The notes beneath the pieces are model-generated. The model did no database searches. It saw nothing but the letters and a program-made list of their open reading frames with translations, and had not been told where the DNA came from. Position numbers and translations under genes: made by a program. Positions 34,041 to 46,659 of a DNA stretch of 64,000 nt are shown here, piece after piece. Position 1 is the stretch's first letter. Each line of letters begins with the position of its first letter. The stretch is from Beta vulgaris subsp. vulgaris (taxonomy: Eukaryota > Streptophyta > Magnoliopsida > Caryophyllales > Amaranthaceae), in the NCBI RefSeq assembly GCF_026745355.1, contig NC_079205.1:46493558-46557557 (forward strand). Direction: 5' to 3'.

Positions 34041-35643
34041 CACTTTTTTGCTCCAAAATTTCTAAGAGTCAACATTAAACATTTTGTCACAATTTTGCTT
34101 GTTTGTAATTCTTCCCGCAGGATGGACTTTCGATTTTTTTTTTCTCTTAATTTTCATGGAGCACTTCTCTCCGTTAACATGGAAGCACTTCTCTTCCTAA
34201 TGTAATGCACTTCTCATTACCATTTTCAAATTTGTTGATGTACTTCTCATCAACCTTCAATGAATGAATGAAACACTTCTCTCCATAAACTCTCTTCGAC
34301 GTAGTTTTGCAAATTTGACCACATCCAATACTAAAATTCCGAAAACCGTGTCTACATTGACTATGGACTTCCACCATTATCAGATTGCCAATTATCTGTT
34401 TTTCTTGTGAAGGTTGCCCCATCACCCGAAATATTTACTCTCTCTTTTTTATAGTAACCAAAATTAATTCCATGGGCTAAAAGGAAAGCATCCACACATC
34501 TATGTAAAACCATTACTTGCATTGGTTAAACACATAAAACACTCATAAATTTTTTCCTATTGTTTTTTTTTAAATTTTTTTTTAACACTCTTTCTCTCCC
34601 CTTTTTCTCTTCGTATTTTCTTCTTTATTTCTGTCTACTTTTTTTTTCTTTTTTTGGATCTAACTTGATGCTCTTGATACCATGTAGAATATAGGAAGAA
34701 GATATGCAAATGGAAGATATATAAGATGGAAATACTTGCTTGCACACCAATTCCTTACGTAGAAACCTTGCCTTTAAATAGACACTTACACTTAAGTTGT
34801 TAAACTAAGGAAAGCAACATAACTACATAACTGAGGAACATGTCCCACTAACTATACCATGAAACTCAACAAATAAATACTAAACTTAAGCTAGAAATCT
34901 AAACTGACCACTAACTTAATCAACAAAAACATTTATTCCTAAAATATAGGGAAGTCGAACAACTAACTTGGAATTACTTCCTAATTATCCAATATACCCT
35001 CTTAATTCAAAGTTAATAAAACAATTATATGAAGCACTTCTCTTCAAATATGATGCACATCTCATCATCTCCAAATTTTGTCGGTGCACATAATCACCGG
35101 CCGCCATCAATTAACTTTGAATTACTTCCTAATTATCTCTTGCTTCACTTCTCTTATAAGTTTATCATGGTATCACGAGCTTCAGGTTAGATCCGAGAAA
35201 GGGAAAGAGATGAAAAAAAATAATAAAAAAAAGAGAGAAAGGGAGAGAGCAAGAGATAAGAAAATTGTGACAGAATGTTTAATGTTGGCTCTTAGAAATT
35301 TTGGAGCAAGGGGGTGTGTTGGATTATGCTCCAAAAATATTATTCTATGTTTATGCATATTTCTAATTAATTAGTGCTAAGTAGTGGGTTCTAGAAAACC
35401 AGTTTAATAGTTATTTACTCATGTGAGTTGGTCGCTAAAGAAGTGGAGGCACTAATCTAGCATAAGCACTCCACGTTCAAGTTGTTAGATAGTTGCTTGT
35501 TTATGGGAGATTTAGTTTCATGGTAAGCTATTTAAATTTTTTTAACACTCTTTCTCTCCCCTTTTTTTCTTCGTCTTTTTCTTCTTTATTTCTCTCTACT
35601 TTTTTTTTTCTTTTTTTGGATCTAACCTGATGCTCTGATACCA

Positions 35644-35923
35644 TGTAGAATTTTTAGAGGAGGAAAGAGAAACTTGAAGAGAATTAGAAAGACTACATTT
35701 AAATATATTTTTCATGTACATCAATAACTAAACAAAATAACCTTTAAATAGGCATATAAAACACTACTAATAACATGCCCACTACTTAACCCACTAGCTA
35801 CTTGCTATCCCACTAAATAGATCATTATGTAGACCACTACTTGTTAATCCATTAACTAATTATTAGCAACTAATCCTAACTATTAGGAAAACTATTTGAC
35901 TAGTTTTGGAGCATAATCCAACA
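35644..35923 (-). repeat. 5' LTR of the small Copia-type element
   Basis: Ends TTCTACA immediately before the TGGTATCAGAGC primer-binding site on the - strand. Confidence 0.85.
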
Positions 35924-35990
35924 TCGAAGTACCTGATGAGTATGGTTTGGGTGAAACTCTTCGTTAATGTCTCGCACTTTGAGTGATCGG

Positions 35991-36859
35991 CAGTGGTGGA
36001 TCCAGAATTTGAGCTACGTGGGTTCGTAGTATTTGAATATAAGTGCCCAATTAAGTTTTACTATCTAGAGTTACAATTTTTTTTAAAAAAGGAAAACTTT
36101 CAATAATTATACTTAGCGGAGTTTATATTCATGATTACAACATTAAAAAAAATATAATTAAAAGTAGTACTAACAAAAGGCTATCAATTTCTTATTAAAC
36201 TAAGGAAACTACAAAGTGTTACAAATTACGAATTGACATTCAAGACATTTTCATAAAGTTAACCTATCATTTAAGTATTAAAGGTTAAATACTCAAAACT
36301 ACATAGATGACACAAAATTATGAAATAAAATATGAAATTTTAATGACTAGTACAAATTTGAAATCTAAAGTGAGTAATTAACAATGATTCAACACTAACT
36401 AGATCTTTGTGTTTTAGTTTGAGTGATAATGAGCTCATCAATAATTTTAATTTGTATCTATAGAATTCTTCCAAATTCATTGTCTTTTATTTTAATTGTA
36501 CTTAGGATGGAGAGATTTATAGTTCTATAAAGAGAGTAAAAAAATTAAAGGGAGAATATATATATAAACAACCAAGAATATAACATAAGTTGTATTATAA
36601 AAGATAAAAAATGGAAAAAAGGAAAAAGAAAAGAAAGACAATGAATTAAAGCAACACTATAGTATTCGAATACGCGACGTGAGATAGAAGACAAATCGCG
36701 CTTTACAACTGAGCCCAAATTGCTTTCCATGAAAATACTCCTCATGTTCCTATATACATCTTATCTATTTTCCTTTTTTTCCCCAATTCTCTCCTGTTTT
36801 TTTACCGGATCCTCGTGGGTTCAGTTGAACCCATTGAACGCACGTTGGATCCTCCACTG
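35991..36859. mobile_element. hAT-like element, ~870 bp
   Basis: Inverted ends CAGTGGTGGATCCAG and CAGTGGAGGATCCAA. The flanking octamers GTGATCGG and GTCACCGA agree at 5 of 8 bases, a possible decayed TSD. CGTGGGTTC / TGGGTTCA motifs lie near both ends. No transposase. Confidence 0.5.
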
Positions 36860-36984
36860 GTCACCGATGAAAGGAAATTACTCACATCTTGTTGTATTTG
36901 TGAAGCGAGAAGTCATTATCAACAAGTTTACTACTGGAAAAATACTCACATTTAAGTCATACAGGGTAAATTGACAACTTGGCC

Positions 36985-37372
36985 TCATATATTTGGGTCC
37001 AATGGTATGACTTCCTATCTCCCAGATGGGAGACCAAGGTTCAAATCTTGGCGGAAGCAAAAATTTTAATATTGTTGTAGGGGGGGGGGGGTTGTGTGTG
37101 TGTGTTTGGAGCTTGTTGGGATTCTGGGTCAGTGATCCTGTGTGAGGGTAGCCTAGAGGAAATTCATCTTACCACGGGGTTCCCGAAAGGGGCCCCTAAT
37201 GTAACCGTGTAATGAGCATCCTTGGATCCTAATGTGTGTGTGAGGGGCCTAGTGGTATTGATATCACATCTGATCCCGGAGATCCTTGGATCGAGTTTCA
37301 TCTTTTGTGAAGAGGGATCCCCAATTTCCCCCTCTCCTTGCAAGAGACTTCATTTTACCTAAAAAAAAAAAT
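36985..37372 (+). repeat. SINE-like segment(s) with A-tail
   Basis: AATGGTATGAC and GGTTCAAATCTTGG resemble pol III box A and box B, spaced about 30 bp apart. A second weaker pair occurs at 37250-37300 (AGTGGTATTGATATC, GGATCGAGTTTC). The segment ends in an A-run (37361-37371). No TSD found. A G10 run and a (GT)n stretch are at 37080-37105. Confidence 0.35.
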
Positions 37373-38080
37373 GTTCCTTCCGTATAATAGACATAGTATA
37401 TTAACATAAAATTTTGAATTAGTAAAAAAGACATTTAAATTAGTTTAGATGGATATCAAACTTTTCAAGACTTGGCGTATATAACAAAGATTCATGATTG
37501 ATGAGAAAACACTTAATATATGTGTAGGCTCCATTTGGTTGGACATATTCTAGTAATTAAAATCATTTTTCAATAGATATTCAACTGGAATGATATATCG
37601 TTATTTCCCCCATAATAAAGTTACAAAGAAGGAAAAATGATAATACATAGGAAAAAAAGAAATGGGAAGGTAATAACAATATGGAGGATATGTGACACTA
37701 TTTTTATAAATAATAACTAGTATTCGGGCGATACTTCGAGTCAGTTACAATTATAAATGTATTATCATTCATAAATTTCATAATTGGTTTTATTAGTTTT
37801 TCATAATATTCTGTCAAATGGAAAATTGAAAAATGGACGTTGTGCCTAAGTTGTTTTTAGATAAAACTTCTAAGGAATTGGAGATAAAAATAACAATTTC
37901 AATGGAATTAGGGTAAGATAATGTTATTACATAATAAAATTATTAGAGATCAAAAAGCTTGTCTATGTCTTTATAATTATATATAGGTGTAAGATTTTAT
38001 TATGTTTTACTTTTTTTTTTGATAATTTGGATGTCTTTTTATTTCGGCATTTAAGCTTATAAGGCCTCAGGCCCAAGTAC
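37373..38080. other. AT-rich intergenic stretch
   Basis: No gene or bounded element recognised. Confidence 0.4.
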
Positions 38081-38968
38081 ATCAAGATTACAGCTCTATT
38101 ATCCTCCTCTAAGAGCAAAAAGATGAGAGAGAAAGTTCTAGAAAGAGACACTCTAGCCCCAAAAGAAAACCAAGCCCACGATAACTATACAAACCCTAGA
38201 AATTTCCTCAAATAAATTTCTTCCCTTCTCAAAGTGATTCCAGCTAATCACCAGTTTCTTCCCCGAAAATCATTTGCGAGATTACTTTTCCTTGTTTCGC
38301 TTCTCGTCAGCTACTTTTCGAGCATTTATTGTGAGGTGTCTACTTTTTCCCCAATTCAATTTGAAGGCTATAACTATAATATAGCAAAATCATGGCAATT
38401 GTCCTATTTTGCCCCAAATCCTTTCAGCTTCTCTGGTTTTCTGCCTGAATTTGTTAATAAATCTTCCCAATTTAATTTTAATTGGGTTAAAGGATTTGGT
38501 TTTCCTTTTTTAAAATCAGATCTAGCTAGCTTCCCTAGGGTTTTATGATCTACTGCATTAATGGTGAGTGAGAGTTGTCTCTGCTTCTCTCTTGAATTTT
38601 GTCAGTTTAGAGTGAGTTTAGGTGGCTTGTTAACTTCTCTGGCGAATCCCCTAATTTTGGTTAAAGGAAAGCGTGCTCCTCTTGGTGTTAATTACCTGCA
38701 GTTCTTTGGTAGTGCATTTAATGTGATGGAATTTGTCATTCAATTGGCTGAAGGAACAGGTTCTGGCCTCCATAATTCATTGGCGCATAATTCCTATTTA
38801 AGGAATCCTCAGGTCATTTCTTTCCATTCACACTAGTATCTCCTTTGCCTTTCATTTTCTTGTTTTTTAGCTCTTAATCTGTCTGCAAGTTCGTTCTCAT
38901 TTATTACGGCGAATCCGAGTAATTTTAAAGATGCTCTTCTCTCACACACTAAACCTAATTCAAAAAAT

Positions 38969-40516
38969 ATGTCTACTAAGTCTTTATCTGATAATGGGCT
39001 AGCTGGTTCCCTCCCTGTTATTCCTTTTGTTATTTCCCCACCCCTTCAAAATGATCCACCCTCCCCCCCTTTTCATGACGCCCTCATTCTTGACAACCTC
39101 CCTCAAGTTCAGAAAGACATTGATGAGTTAACTAAGTCTTGCTTGCTTGGTAAAATGCTGTATGCACCTTTGTACTTGCGCACCATCATTGCAAGGACAA
39201 AGGCTGACTGGCGAGTTGTAAAAGGTGAGGTTAATTACCTAGAAATGGGTAATGGTTGGATTTTGCTGCGATCTGCTAACCCCCAGGACCTCTCGCTTGT
39301 TTGGAGTGAGAGGCCCTGGCACATTCAAGGTGATTTATTTGTGCTCTCTCCCTGGAAACGTAATTTTGACCCTTATTTAGAAGAGATTAAGTGGGTTGAT
39401 TTATGGGTTAGAATACCTAGACTCCCTACAGAATTATTGAACTTATTGCTAATATGCTTGCTTCTAATGACATTGGTGCTCTTATCAAACTGGACCAACG
39501 TTCCTTGCTTAGAAATAAAATTCGCGTTGCTAGAGCATGTGTTAGAGTTGATATCCAGGGTCTTCTGCTAGAGTTTGCTGAAGTTAGTAGAGTTGGAGAT
39601 TTTGTGCATGGTTATGTGATCTGGTATGAGGATCTCTCCTCTGGTTGCTCTTTTTGTGGTGAGTATGATCATGCTATTGATATATGTCCCTTGCTGAATT
39701 CCCCTAAAAAGGAACTTACCATCCAACTTATTAAGAATCCAAAACAGAAAGCTCTCTAAGACACTCTTGCCAAGGCTGCTGGGCAACAACTACATGCCAC
39801 CACAGCTGAGACAGCACATGTGGTGCATGTGAAGCCCAAGCACCTTGGTAAGACTGTTAACTCAAAGTCTTTTCCCAAGAAGTCCCCTTCTAAGCTATCT
39901 GCTGCTGGTCTCCTCCCCACCCCTGTAGCTAAAGGTGTGGTAATTAATGATGCTGAAAGATCTGACCCAAGGGCCCCAAATAAGCCTGCTGATGTTCATG
40001 GAAAAGTTAAGGGTAAGATGTTGGTCTCTCAAGTTCTGCATTCTGATGATTCCTCTGATGATGAGGCTCCCTATTTGAAACCTCTAGTCTCTTCTCCTGC
40101 TGGCCCTGCTCAGGGTAAGATTGTAGGTGCATCTGGGCTTGCACCTCTCATCCTACCTTCCCCTCCTATTCAGGTCTTCTGTCCATCTGACCTATTTGAT
40201 GACAATCAGTTCTCTGCTCTTGTCCCCCCCTGAAGTTCCTACTGATGATGGTTATTTCTGTGCTGCTGATGATGATGAAACTTTCTGTATAGATGAGCAG
40301 GATGATGATTCTGCTAGTGGTTTTAATCCCCTGGCTGAGAACTCTTTTCATTCCCTTCATTCTGATAACTCAATCATCAAGGAATTAGGCAGGATGGGTG
40401 TTGATGCAGCTAACCCAGTTGAGCTCTCTTCTCAATCTGGGTCAGTTAAAAGGAGAATTGAAGACAAGGAGGATGAAGATGATGCTTCATCTGCCCTGAA
40501 GAGGAAGAGGAATTAG
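38969..40516 (+). pseudogene. LINE ORF1: DUF4283-type RNA-binding protein with zinc knuckle, broken
   Basis: ATG at 38969. The segment LGKMLYAPLYLRTIIARTKA to WHIQGDLFVLSPWKRNFDPY and IKWVDLWVRIPRLPTELL is DUF4283-like. A frameshift near 39440 leads to LLRNKIRVARACVRVDIQGL and a zinc knuckle CSFCGEYDHAIDIC (C-x2-C-x4-H-x4-C). An in-frame TAA stands at 39757-39759, and a C7 run near 40227 causes a further shift. The C-terminal tail is Ser/Asp/Lys-rich and ends ALKRKRN. ORF1 proteins of this type coat the LINE RNA. Confidence 0.82.
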
Positions 40517-40570
40517 GTCTTCTCTTTTATGATCATGGACAACTCTTTAACCCTTTGTTGTGTTTAAATA

Positions 40571-43500
40571 ATGACTATTGCTTGTTGGAATATCCGTGGA
40601 TGTGCTAGAAAAAATGCTTTAGTAGAAACAAGGGACTTTTGTTCTCATAACCATGTTAGATCCTTATGCTATGTGAAGTCAAATCTCAATCTCCCCCTAC
40701 TCAAGCTTTAGTTAAGCAATGTGGCTTCCACTCTTTTGATTATGTTCCAACTGTAGGTTTTTCTGGTGGGTTGTGGATAATGTGGAAGAATTGTAATATC
40801 CATCCCTTTAATTTTTCTGTTTTATATAAAGCTTCAAGGTTCATATCTTGCTTAGTTACTATCACAAGTCTTAATGTTAATTACGTTATTATTTTCATCT
40901 ATGCACCTGCTAAACAAGCTTTTAAACAAGAATTTTGGACTGAGTTGATCTCTTATGTTCACACTATCTCTCTGCCATTTGTTATTCTAGGAGATTTTAA
41001 TGAGATTTCTAATGCTTCAGATAAATTGGGGGGCTCTCCTCCTGCTATGGCTAGATTTTCTAATATGCATCATCTAGTTAATAGTCTACCTTGCATTGAA
41101 TTACCTTTTTCAGGGCCATCCTTTACGTGGAGAAAAAAGAAAGGTGGAGCTAATAACATCCATGAGCGCCTGGATAGAGGAGTAGCTTCTGTTTCATGGC
41201 TAGGTTTATTCCCTCAGGCCAAGATTTGTCATAATATTTTTACTTCATCAGATCACTGCCAGATAACTTTGAATATATTCCTTTTAAAAATCTAAAGCTC
41301 CTCCCTTCAAATTTGAGAAAATGTGGTGCAGTAGAAAGGACTATGATACCCTAGTTAAAAAAACTTGGTGTACTCAGTTTATTGGCTCACACATGTTTAG
41401 GCTCACTCAAAAATGTAAATTATTAAAAGAAAAATCTAAGATTTGGAATCAAAGCCAATTTGGTAATATTTTTCGCCAATTAAGAAAAGTGGATGAGAAA
41501 TTACAAAATATTCAAAATCTTCTTGTAACAGATCCGCTTAATGAATCGCTCAATTGTAAACAAGATATTTTCCTCCAAAAGCGATCTAATCTTCTTTCCT
41601 TTAGTCATGATTATTGGAAACAAAAATGTAAAATAGACTATCTAACCCTCGGTGACACAAACTCTTCCTATTATCATACGCATGCCACTATTCGTCGCAA
41701 CCGAAATGTAATTAAAGAAATTTCTAACTCAGATAATGAATCTATCACTAATTCAGACGATATTTCGCAAGAGTTAACTAGATCCTTTATGGAGAGATTT
41801 TCTTCCGATAGTAGCACCTCATTTCATAGTGATTATGATTTTCTCTTATTAGATAAGATAATATCTATGGACGATAACACTTTTCTAACCTCTTTGGTTT
41901 CTGGTGATGAAATAAAAAGTGCTACTTTTAGTCTAGCCCCGGATAAATCCCCGGGACTTGATGGGTTTCCCCCTTTTTTCTTTAAAAAATATTGGACTCT
42001 AGTTGAAAACAGTGTTATTCGAGCGGTCCAGGCCTTTTTTTTTACTCTGGTAGAATCTTAAAAGAAATTAATCATACTTTTCTGGCTCTAATCCCGAAAA
42101 TAGACAATCCGTCATCAGCAAATCATTTCCGACCTATAAGCTTGTGGTCTACCATTTATAAAATCATTTCTAAAGATTTTAACCTCGCGTCTTAAAGAGG
42201 TTATGGGTCAAATCATCCACCCTCTTCAGGGGGCCTTCGTCCCAGACCGGTTAATTCAGGATAATATTTTAATCGCCCATGAGATTTTTCAATCGTTTAA
42301 GGCTAAATCTGGTGCCTCTGGGTGGATAGCAATTAAGCTTGACATGGAAAAAGCATATGATAGATTGGAATGGAATTATATTTTCACCACTCTGGAAAAG
42401 CTGGGATTCTCTGCTCAGTGGGTGAATTGGGTCAAGGCCTGTATAACTTCCACTTCTTTCTCGGTCTTAGTGAATGGGATTCCGGGGGATAAATTCTCTC
42501 CATCCCGTGGGATTAGACAAGGTGATCCTTTGTCCCCGTATTTATTTATTCTTTGTGCTGAGTTACTTGCTAGGTTTCTTTCTTCGGCTGCCACTGGTCC
42601 TACTAAGCCTATTGGAGTACCCACTAGTACAGAAAAGACAATTTGCGTCAGATGTGAGGCGCCTATTTGCGTCAGACTCTGGTGCGACGCCAAAGCACTC
42701 GATGCAAATGACGTATAACTGATCTGCGTCGTATGCGAAAACGACGCAAATGTTTTAGCTATTTGCGTCGCACGTTGTATACGGTGCGACGCAAATTGGT
42801 CTTTCAAGCCCAACAACCTACACACTACAGGCAGGATATAGGGGAAATTTGCGTCGCACATAGCACGGAGTGCGACGCAAATCAGGCATCTGCGTCACAC
42901 TATACGCCATGTGCGACGCAAATAAGGTACTGTACAAAATAAAAAAAGCAGGACCAAAGCATAATGCTTTAGTACTGCATTCGAGGAAACAAGTGATAAT
43001 AATAAAAAAAACTTCACTAAATATATTTTAAAAAAATACAAATCGCCTAAAAAAAACAAAAATACTCGTTCTTCTTCAAATCTAAAATACTAAACCTAAA
43101 AAAAAAACAAAATCTAACAGACAGAAATTTCACTAAATATATTTTTAAAAAATACAAATCGCCTAAAACCTTGTTCTTCTTCAAATCTCTTTCTTCAAAT
43201 ACGTTTCCCAACGAAGAAGATTTCGAGAAGAATCAAACACAAATCTCCAAATGAAAAACAGAATTTTCAGATTTGACAATTAAAACATAAAATTAGATCT
43301 AAAAAATTAAAAGGAAAAAAAAACAACCAGTCAAAGTGAGAGAGAAAGAGTGTTCGTTGCGGTTCTTCGTTGTTCGCCGGAGACGCACGTTGCGGTTCTT
43401 CGTTGTTCGCCGGAGAATCTGCAAACGGCACGGCACGGCACGGAGCGGCGGTTAAGAGTGGGAGAATGAGAGGGTGAGGGTGAGAGAGAGAGAGAGGGAT

Positions 43501-46265
43501 GAAACTGAGAAAGATTGTTTCGGCGACGAATTTCACAGAAAATTGTTGCTGCGAATCCAGATTTATTCAAGTTAGATATAGATTTTTTTGAGGTTTTTTC
43601 GCAGGAAGTGATAGGCCACATTGACGGCGGAAATGGAGAAAGATTCAGAGCATGTATGTGGTGAAACTGAGATTTTTTTAGGATTTGAGGGAGGCCAGAA
43701 TGAGAGAGAGAGACGCCAGAATGAGAGAGAGAGTGCGTGTGAGTGTGAGGGTGAGAGAAATTTTAGGGTTTAAGGCATTTTAATGTGTATCGCGTGCTAT
43801 GTAGGTGCTAGTTATATGCTGAAAACGTTTGATGTGTGTCGCATGCTATGTAGGTGCGACGCACATGAGCAATGTGCGTCGCATGCTCCGTATGTGCGAC
43901 GCACATTTTTCCAAAAATATTTTTAATGTCAGTTTTTTTTTAATGTAAAGACGATTTGCATCGCATGAGTCAGGGAATCCGACGCACATTTGGGTTTTGC
44001 AACGCATGTAAAGCAGGTGCGACGCAAATGGGTCATGTTGTGCGTCGCACTCCTCTTACATGCGACGCAAATCCCAACTGTGCGTCGTTTCCGTGTCTGT
44101 GCGACGCAAATCAGGGGACGCAAATCCTCTATTCTGTACTAGTGACCTATTGGTAAGTCACGGATGAAGGTGCCTTTTCTCACCTTTGCAGATGATACAA
44201 TGATTTTTGCCAAAGCTACTAATTATAGCTGTCTGGTTATTCGACAAATTTTAGATAAGTACTGTTCTATGTCAGGACAATTAGTGAACTACCATAAATC
44301 CTCCTTCCAATGCACATCCAATGTTTCGGAGGAAGAAAAATCAAATTTTGCTTCTATCCTACAAATGACAGAAACTTTCGATTTAGGAGATTACTTGGGG
44401 GTGCCCAATTATTCACTCTAAAGCTCAAAAGAAACCTTTAGCTCGGTGGTTCATAAAACGGTTGCCCAACTCCCAAAGTGGAAGGTTAATGCTCTTTCCC
44501 AAGCGGGTAGGTCAATCCTTATAAAATCTAATCTTGCGTCGAAGGCAAGTTATCAAATGCAGAGTTTCCTTTTACCGAATTCAATTCTTTCTAGGTTGGA
44601 TAAAACCTACCAGAATTTTTTCTGTTACAAGGATCCTATTTCTAAATCCCCCAACCTCATAGGCTGGGACAAAATTTGTAAGCCAAAAGTAACAGGAGGC
44701 TTGGGTTTCGGGAAAGCGGAAGTCAATAACCAAGCTCTCTAAATGAAGCTACTGTGGCGCATTATAAAGAATGACAATAATCTTTGGGTTAACCTGATCC
44801 AAAAACGTTATATTAAAGATCGCTCTCTCTTCACAGTCAAAATCTCAAAGTCAGCCTCTTGGCAATGGCGTAATTTACTTCGACTACGTGATTTATTTAA
44901 AAAAGGTTTAAGATGGCAGATTGGTGATGGTGCTAGCGTTAAGTTCTGGTCTGATAATTGGGCTTTCCAATACCCTCTGAATTCTATCATTACCCCCACT
45001 CCGGAGACCGCAAATTTCTTGGTTAAGGATTGCTTAACAGCAAATGGTCATTGGAACTCTCAGCTTCTGTTGTCTCTGGTCCCCCCCCACATAGTGTCTC
45101 ATATAGCTTCTCTTTATTTGTCGTCTTCTCCCCAGTCGGATGTTCTGGTTTGGGGTCTTACTGCAGATGCTGAATAATCTGTTAAAGGTGGAGCTTTGTT
45201 GGCTCAAGGTTTGATTAGCACTGAGTTAGAAAAAGTTGAATATAATTGGATTTGGAAACTGTTTATTCCTCCAAAAATCAAAAATTTCCTGTGGAAAGCC
45301 TGTAATGATGGTCTCCCGACTAAAGTCCGGCTCGAGAAAAGTCATGTGTTTCTTCCCCAACAGTGTGTGTTTTGTTCCAATGCAAGTGAAACAATTGGCC
45401 ACCTTTGTTTTGCTTGTCCTTTCACGGCAGATATTTTTTCCCATCTTAAAGCTTCCTTTGGATGGGCCAACCTCCTCCTTGTTTAGCTTCTATTGATTTA
45501 TCTTCTTTTCGTTCTGCCTTAGAAGCTTGTCTCTCCTTATTGTGCAAAGCTGAGGTGGCTAGTTTCTTGTTTGTCTGGTGGTTTGTTTGGTTTTTTAGGA
45601 ACAAACTTATTTTCAATGAAGAGGTGGTCTCTTCTCGAAAAGCAAGCTCTATCATTGCTCAGTTTGTTTCGGATTGGTCCAAAGCCCTGCTGTCTGATCC
45701 TGCAAGTCCTTCCCCTCCTCCTAGGCCGCAGGCTAGGATGGTTTCTGCCAGGTCTGAGCCTGGAACTGTCTGGTCCCCTCCCCCCCAGAATTTTTTTAAG
45801 TTGAATTTTGATGGCTCTAAAATTTCTTCCAATTCGACTTCCCTGGGGTTTGTCATTAGAAATGCTGCTGGTGAGGCAATTCTTGCTGGGTCTCAGCAGA
45901 TTGGCTATAGTGCTTCTGTTATCCAAGCTGAGGCCTGGGCCCTTAAGGAGGGTATTTCTGCTGCCTTATCCCTTAATATCTCTAACTTGATAATTGAAGG
46001 TGATAATTTGGCTGTTATTAACGCTGTTAGAAAAATCTGGAAGGTTCCTTGGGAAATCAATAATATTATTCTTGATATTAGGGCTAATATGACTTTGTTT
46101 GGGTCTTTTCAGGTTCAGCATTGCTTTAGGGAAGCCAACAAAGTTGCTGATCTATTAGCAAGCAGGGGCCATAATGTGTCTGGGCTCCAGTACATCTATC
46201 CCCCTTTTGATTTTGATTTTTCCCTGTACGTCCGCAAGGATGTTTTAGGTTGGCCTCCAGATTGA
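40571..46265 (+). pseudogene. LINE ORF2: endonuclease, reverse transcriptase, zf-RVT, RNase H; broken
   Basis: It starts MTIACWNIRGCARKNALVET (endonuclease). GDFNEISNASDKLGG and SDHCQI (40985-41270) are endonuclease motifs. RT motifs are SPGLDGFP (about 41950), QGAFVPDRLIQDNILIAHE, KLDMEKAYDRLEW, RGIRQGDPLSPYLF (about 42510) and FADDTMIF (about 44182), the last separated from the rest by the CACTA insertion. WIWKLFIPPKIKNFLWKACN with C-x2-C (45250-45430) is zf-RVT. RNase H has LNFDGSK, QAEAWALKEG, IEGDNLAVI and REANKVADLL. Frameshifts occur near 40660, 41285, 42040 (T8), 42180, 44410 and 45460, with stops at 44740-44742 and 45175-45177. Confidence 0.88.
42622..44144. mobile_element. Non-autonomous CACTA element inserted in LINE RT
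   Basis: Perfect ends CACTAGTACAGAA (42622) and its reverse complement (ending 44144), with the 3-bp TSD ACC (42619-42621 and 44145-44147). Subterminal regions (about 42640-42930 and 43785-44120) hold many direct and inverted copies of TTTGCGTCGCA / TGCGACGCAAA. The 1.5-kb element encodes no transposase; its middle is A-rich with a GAGA-rich stretch around 43340-43760. Confidence 0.93.
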
Positions 46266-46437
46266 GAGGTCATCCTAAGTTTCTTTTCCTTATCAAAAAA
46301 AAAAAAAATCAAGATTACAGCTCTTATCAAAGTGATAAAGGGGACATACAATCAAGGGCCCTAAAAAAGAAATTAAGCCTGCCGAAGGGATTTCCACGAA
46401 CACAAGTTCTCAAAGCTATGCTAGGAACTCAGCATCT

Positions 46438-46658
46438 CTAGACAAGCCTTGCTTTGCCAAATATTAATCATTTAAATTGTAGTGGATTGATGGTTAAACT
46501 CTTCCATTTCATTTCAAAGATCATGTGTTCAAACCCTAGTGACTACACATTATAAATATTTTTAAATGAGATTATAAACATGTGTATCAGAAGCTTGAGA
46601 AGAGTGCCACATGGAACGGTCTCTTTAATAGGAACGTCTTTTAATATATTTGTATAGA
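46438..46658 (-). mobile_element. Possible short Helitron-like element
   Basis: On the - strand it starts TCTATACAAATATATTAAAA after an A (46658) and may end CTAG at 46438. The 5' end matches the Helitron-like elements at 56732-56993 and 60949-61211. The 3' hairpin is weak. Confidence 0.4.
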
Positions 46659-46659
46659 T

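Larger units (their letters stand above)
33765..35923 (-). mobile_element. Small non-autonomous Copia-type LTR element
   Basis: LTRs at 33765-34040 and 35644-35923 (276 and 280 bp), each TGTTG...TCTACA on the - strand, with TSD TCGAA (33760-33764 and 35924-35928). Directly next to the right LTR is the - strand primer-binding site TGGTATCAGAGC (35632-35643), typical of Copia elements. The 1.6-kb inside has no coding capacity, so it resembles a TRIM/LARD. It also contains an extra PBS-LTR junction near 34670-34684 and an LTR start in the opposite orientation at 35317. Confidence 0.85.
38098..46307 (+). mobile_element. Full-length L1-type LINE with RNase H, interrupted by a CACTA element
   Basis: It is flanked by a 17-bp TSD, ATCAAGATTACAGCTCT (38081-38097 and 46308-46324), and ends in an A-run (46295-46308). 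From 5' to 3' it has a ~870-bp leader, ORF1 (38969-40516) and ORF2 (40571-46265) with endonuclease, reverse transcriptase, zf-RVT and RNase H domains. A plant L1-lineage LINE mobilises by target-primed reverse transcription. Several frameshifts, many in homopolymer runs, and a few stops inactivate it. Confidence 0.92.

Noticed and set aside
34174..34425. 83-codon open frame in the small Copia-type element
   Set aside because: No gag or pol similarity; the element seems to have no coding capacity.
37725..37745. CTAGT-like Helitron end near a GC motif
   Set aside because: The hairpin is too weak and no matching 5' end was found.
38234..38836. Two ORFs (104 and 91 codons) before LINE ORF1
   Set aside because: They lie in the LINE 5' leader, upstream of the DUF4283 ORF, with no known domain.
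43267..43621. Open frames in the CACTA interior
   Set aside because: Low-complexity Ser/Pro/His peptides from a GAGA-rich tract; not a transposase.
42622..44144. CRISPR-like pattern of repeated GCGTCGCA motifs
   Set aside because: Irregular spacing, both orientations, plant DNA with CACTA ends and a 3-bp TSD: subterminal transposon repeats.
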